64,000 nucleotides of DNA from Romboutsia lituseburensis (lineage in GTDB: Bacteria > Bacillota > Clostridia > Peptostreptococcales > Peptostreptococcaceae), in assembly GCF_024723825.1 (NCBI RefSeq), contig NZ_JANQBQ010000001.1, positions 2,480,001-2,544,000 on the forward strand. The letters run 5' to 3'. Each line of letters begins with the position of its first letter. The first letter of the stretch is position 1. A program made the translations under genes and the position numbers. Positions 62,268 through 64,000 of the stretch are shown piece after piece. The notes beneath the pieces are model-generated. The model had not been told where the DNA came from and ran no database searches. It saw only the letters and a list, made by a program, of their open reading frames with translations.

Positions 62268-64000
62268 ATGACAAAGCCAAGTTTTTATGTAACAACACCT
62301 ATATATTACCCAAGTGGTAATCTTCACATAGGTCATACTTATACAACAGTTGCAGCAGATGCAATAGCAAGATTTAAACGTTTCTGTGGATATGATGTAA
62401 AGTTCTTAACAGGAACAGATGAACACGGAGAAAAAATACAAAAAACTGCTAGAGAGAAAGGTATGACAGAGATAGAGTACTTAGATGGAATGATAGCAGA
62501 TATACAAAAATTATGGAATACTATGGATATATCATATGATGATTTCATAAGAACAACACAAGACAGACATAAGGTTATAATACAAAAAATATTTACTAAA
62601 TTATATGAGCAAGGTGATATCTACAAAGGTGCATATGAAGGAAAATACTGTACTCCATGTGAAAGTTTCTGGACGGAATCTCAATTATTAGAAGGAAATA
62701 AATGCCCAGACTGCGGAAGAGAAACATATGATGCTAAGGAAGAAGCGTACTTCTTTAAATTATCTAAGTATGAAAATAGATTAAGAGAATTATTTGCAGA
62801 CCCTAACTTCTGTTTCCCAGTATCTAGAAAAAATGAAATGGTTGCTAACTTCTTAGATAAAGGATTAGAAGATTTATGTGTAACTAGAACTACTTTTGAT
62901 TGGGGTATAAAAGTTCCATTCGACGAAAAACATGTAATATATGTTTGGGTAGATGCTTTATGTAACTATATAACAGCTCTTGGATACATGAGTGAAAATG
63001 ATAGCGAATATAAAAAATTCTGGCCAGCAAATGTTCATATAGTAGGTAAAGAAATAATGAGATTCCATACTATAATATGGCCAGCGATACTTATGGCATT
63101 AGGTGAAGAAGTACCTACACAAGTATACGGACATGGATGGATATTATTTGATAATGATAAGATGAGTAAATCAAAAGGTAATATAGTATATCCAGAACAA
63201 ATGATAGAAAGATATGGCGTGGATGCTCTAAAATACTTCTTATTAAGAGAATTTGCATTTGGTCAAGATGGAAACTATACTCATAGAAACTTTGTAACAA
63301 GACTTAACTCAGATCTTGCTAATGATTTAGGAAACTTAGTAAGCAGAACGGTAGCAATGGTAGAAAAATATAATGGTGGGATAATACCAATGCCTAAAGC
63401 AACTACTGAATTTGATGCAGATTTAAAATTAGTTGCTAAGCTTTCAGTAGAAAACTTTGAAAATGAAATGAATAAACTTCAATTTAATGAAGCATTAGAG
63501 AGTGCTTGGAAATTAATAAGAAGAACTAATAAATATATAGATGAAACTATGCCTTGGGCTTTAGCTAAAGATGAATCTCAAAAAGATACTTTAGATACAG
63601 TATTATATAACTTATGTGAATCTATAAGAATAGTAGCTACACTTATAAACCCAATAATGAATGCTACTGCTAAGAAGATATATACTCAATTAGGAGTAAC
63701 AGATGAAAATATGATGACTTGGGAAAGTGTTAAAACATTTGGGCTTATAGGAGAAGACACAAAAGTTCATAAAGGAGAATCTTTATTCCCAAGATTAGAT
63801 ATAGAGAAAGAAGTAGAAGAGCTAAACGAGCTATTCTCAGAAAAGAAGGAAGAAGCAAAAGAAGAACCTATAGAGCATAAAGAAAATATAACTATAGATG
63901 AATTAGATAAAGTTGAATTAAGAGTTGGTAAAGTTATAAGTTGTGAAAAACATCCAAAAGCAGATAGATTATTAGTATCTCAAATAAAAATCGGACCAGA
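62268..64000 (+). CDS. metG: Methionyl-tRNA synthetase (3' truncated by window end)
   Basis: About 577 residues are visible; the frame is open to the window end. Class I signature HIGH at residues 20-23 (NLHIGHTY), zinc knuckle CTPCESFW...CPDCGRE, and KMSKS at 298-302. The C-terminal tRNA-binding (Arc1p/EMAP-like) domain begins near [26 protein letters not shown] precedes ATG 62268. It is controlled by the T-box just upstream. Confidence 0.97.
   Translation, partial: MTKPSFYVTTPIYYPSGNLHIGHTYTTVAADAIARFKRFCGYDVKFLTGTDEHGEKIQKTAREKGMTEIEYLDGMIADIQKLWNTMDISYDDFIRTTQDRHKVIIQKIFTKLYEQGDIYKGAYEGKYCTPCESFWTESQLLEGNKCPDCGRETYDAKEEAYFFKLSKYENRLRELFADPNFCFPVSRKNEMVANFLDKGLEDLCVTRTTFDWGIKVPFDEKHVIYVWVDALCNYITALGYMSENDSEYKKFWPANVHIVGKEIMRFHTIIWPAILMALGEEVPTQVYGHGWILFDNDKMSKSKGNIVYPEQMIERYGVDALKYFLLREFAFGQDGNYTHRNFVTRLNSDLANDLGNLVSRTVAMVEKYNGGIIPMPKATTEFDADLKLVAKLSVENFENEMNKLQFNEALESAWKLIRRTNKYIDETMPWALAKDESQKDTLDTVLYNLCESIRIVATLINPIMNATAKKIYTQLGVTDENMMTWESVKTFGLIGEDTKVHKGESLFPRLDIEKEVEELNELFSEKKEEAKEEPIEHKENITIDELDKVELRVGKVISCEKHPKADRLLVSQIKIGP

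Overview
This is a low-GC Firmicute chromosome segment, from the Peptostreptococcaceae close to Clostridioides, Terrisporobacter, Romboutsia and Paraclostridium. The evidence is the AT-rich codon use, sporulation genes (cwlD, spmA, spmB), an anaerobic class III ribonucleotide reductase, 16S signatures of that family, and 16S-23S spacers built from the same module types known from C. difficile PCR ribotyping. The genus is an inference from remembered 16S sequences and was not checked.

Region 1 (1-30576) is the transcription/translation supercluster, all on the + strand: rpoB (3' end), rpoC, rpsL, rpsG, fusA, tuf; then the S10-spc-alpha clusters from rpsJ to rplQ, including secY, adk, map, infA and rpmJ; then the ECF transporter core ecfA1-ecfA2-ecfT, truA, rplM, rpsI and cwlD. 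Promoters with near-consensus hexamers and structured leaders precede rpsL, rpsJ and rplM. Intrinsic terminators follow tuf, rplQ, rpsI and cwlD. A decayed KOW-domain gene lies between map and infA.

Region 2 (30650-51417) holds three rRNA operons. Operon 1 is 16S-tRNAAla-23S-5S. It is separated from operons 2 and 3 by a convergent PLP aminotransferase gene and by nrdD-nrdG. nrdDG is preceded by tandem NrdR boxes. Operons 2 and 3 lie head to tail and may form one unit: 16S-23S-5S-tRNALeu-tRNA(CAU)-16S-tRNAAla-23S-5S. A cluster of DnaA-box-like 9-mers precedes operon 2.

Region 3 (51418-64000) resembles the B. subtilis yaaO-tmk-holB-yaaT-yabB-rsmI neighbourhood: a small DUF378 membrane protein, an Orn/Lys/Arg decarboxylase-family protein, a thymidylate-kinase-like protein, DNA polymerase III delta', RicT/YaaT, a tRNA1(Val)-type N6-methyltransferase, RsmI and an HD-domain protein. 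The minus strand then carries pncB and an Lrp/AsnC regulator. spmA-spmB and a methionine T-box with metG (cut by the window end) close the window.

Most of the window is conserved housekeeping DNA. The parts worth a second look are the DnaA-box cluster, the modular rRNA spacers, the fused rRNA operons with an internal promoter, the KOW pseudogene, the repeat-built tail of S3, and the untranslated leaders. I saw no CRISPR array, insertion sequence, prophage or defence system.
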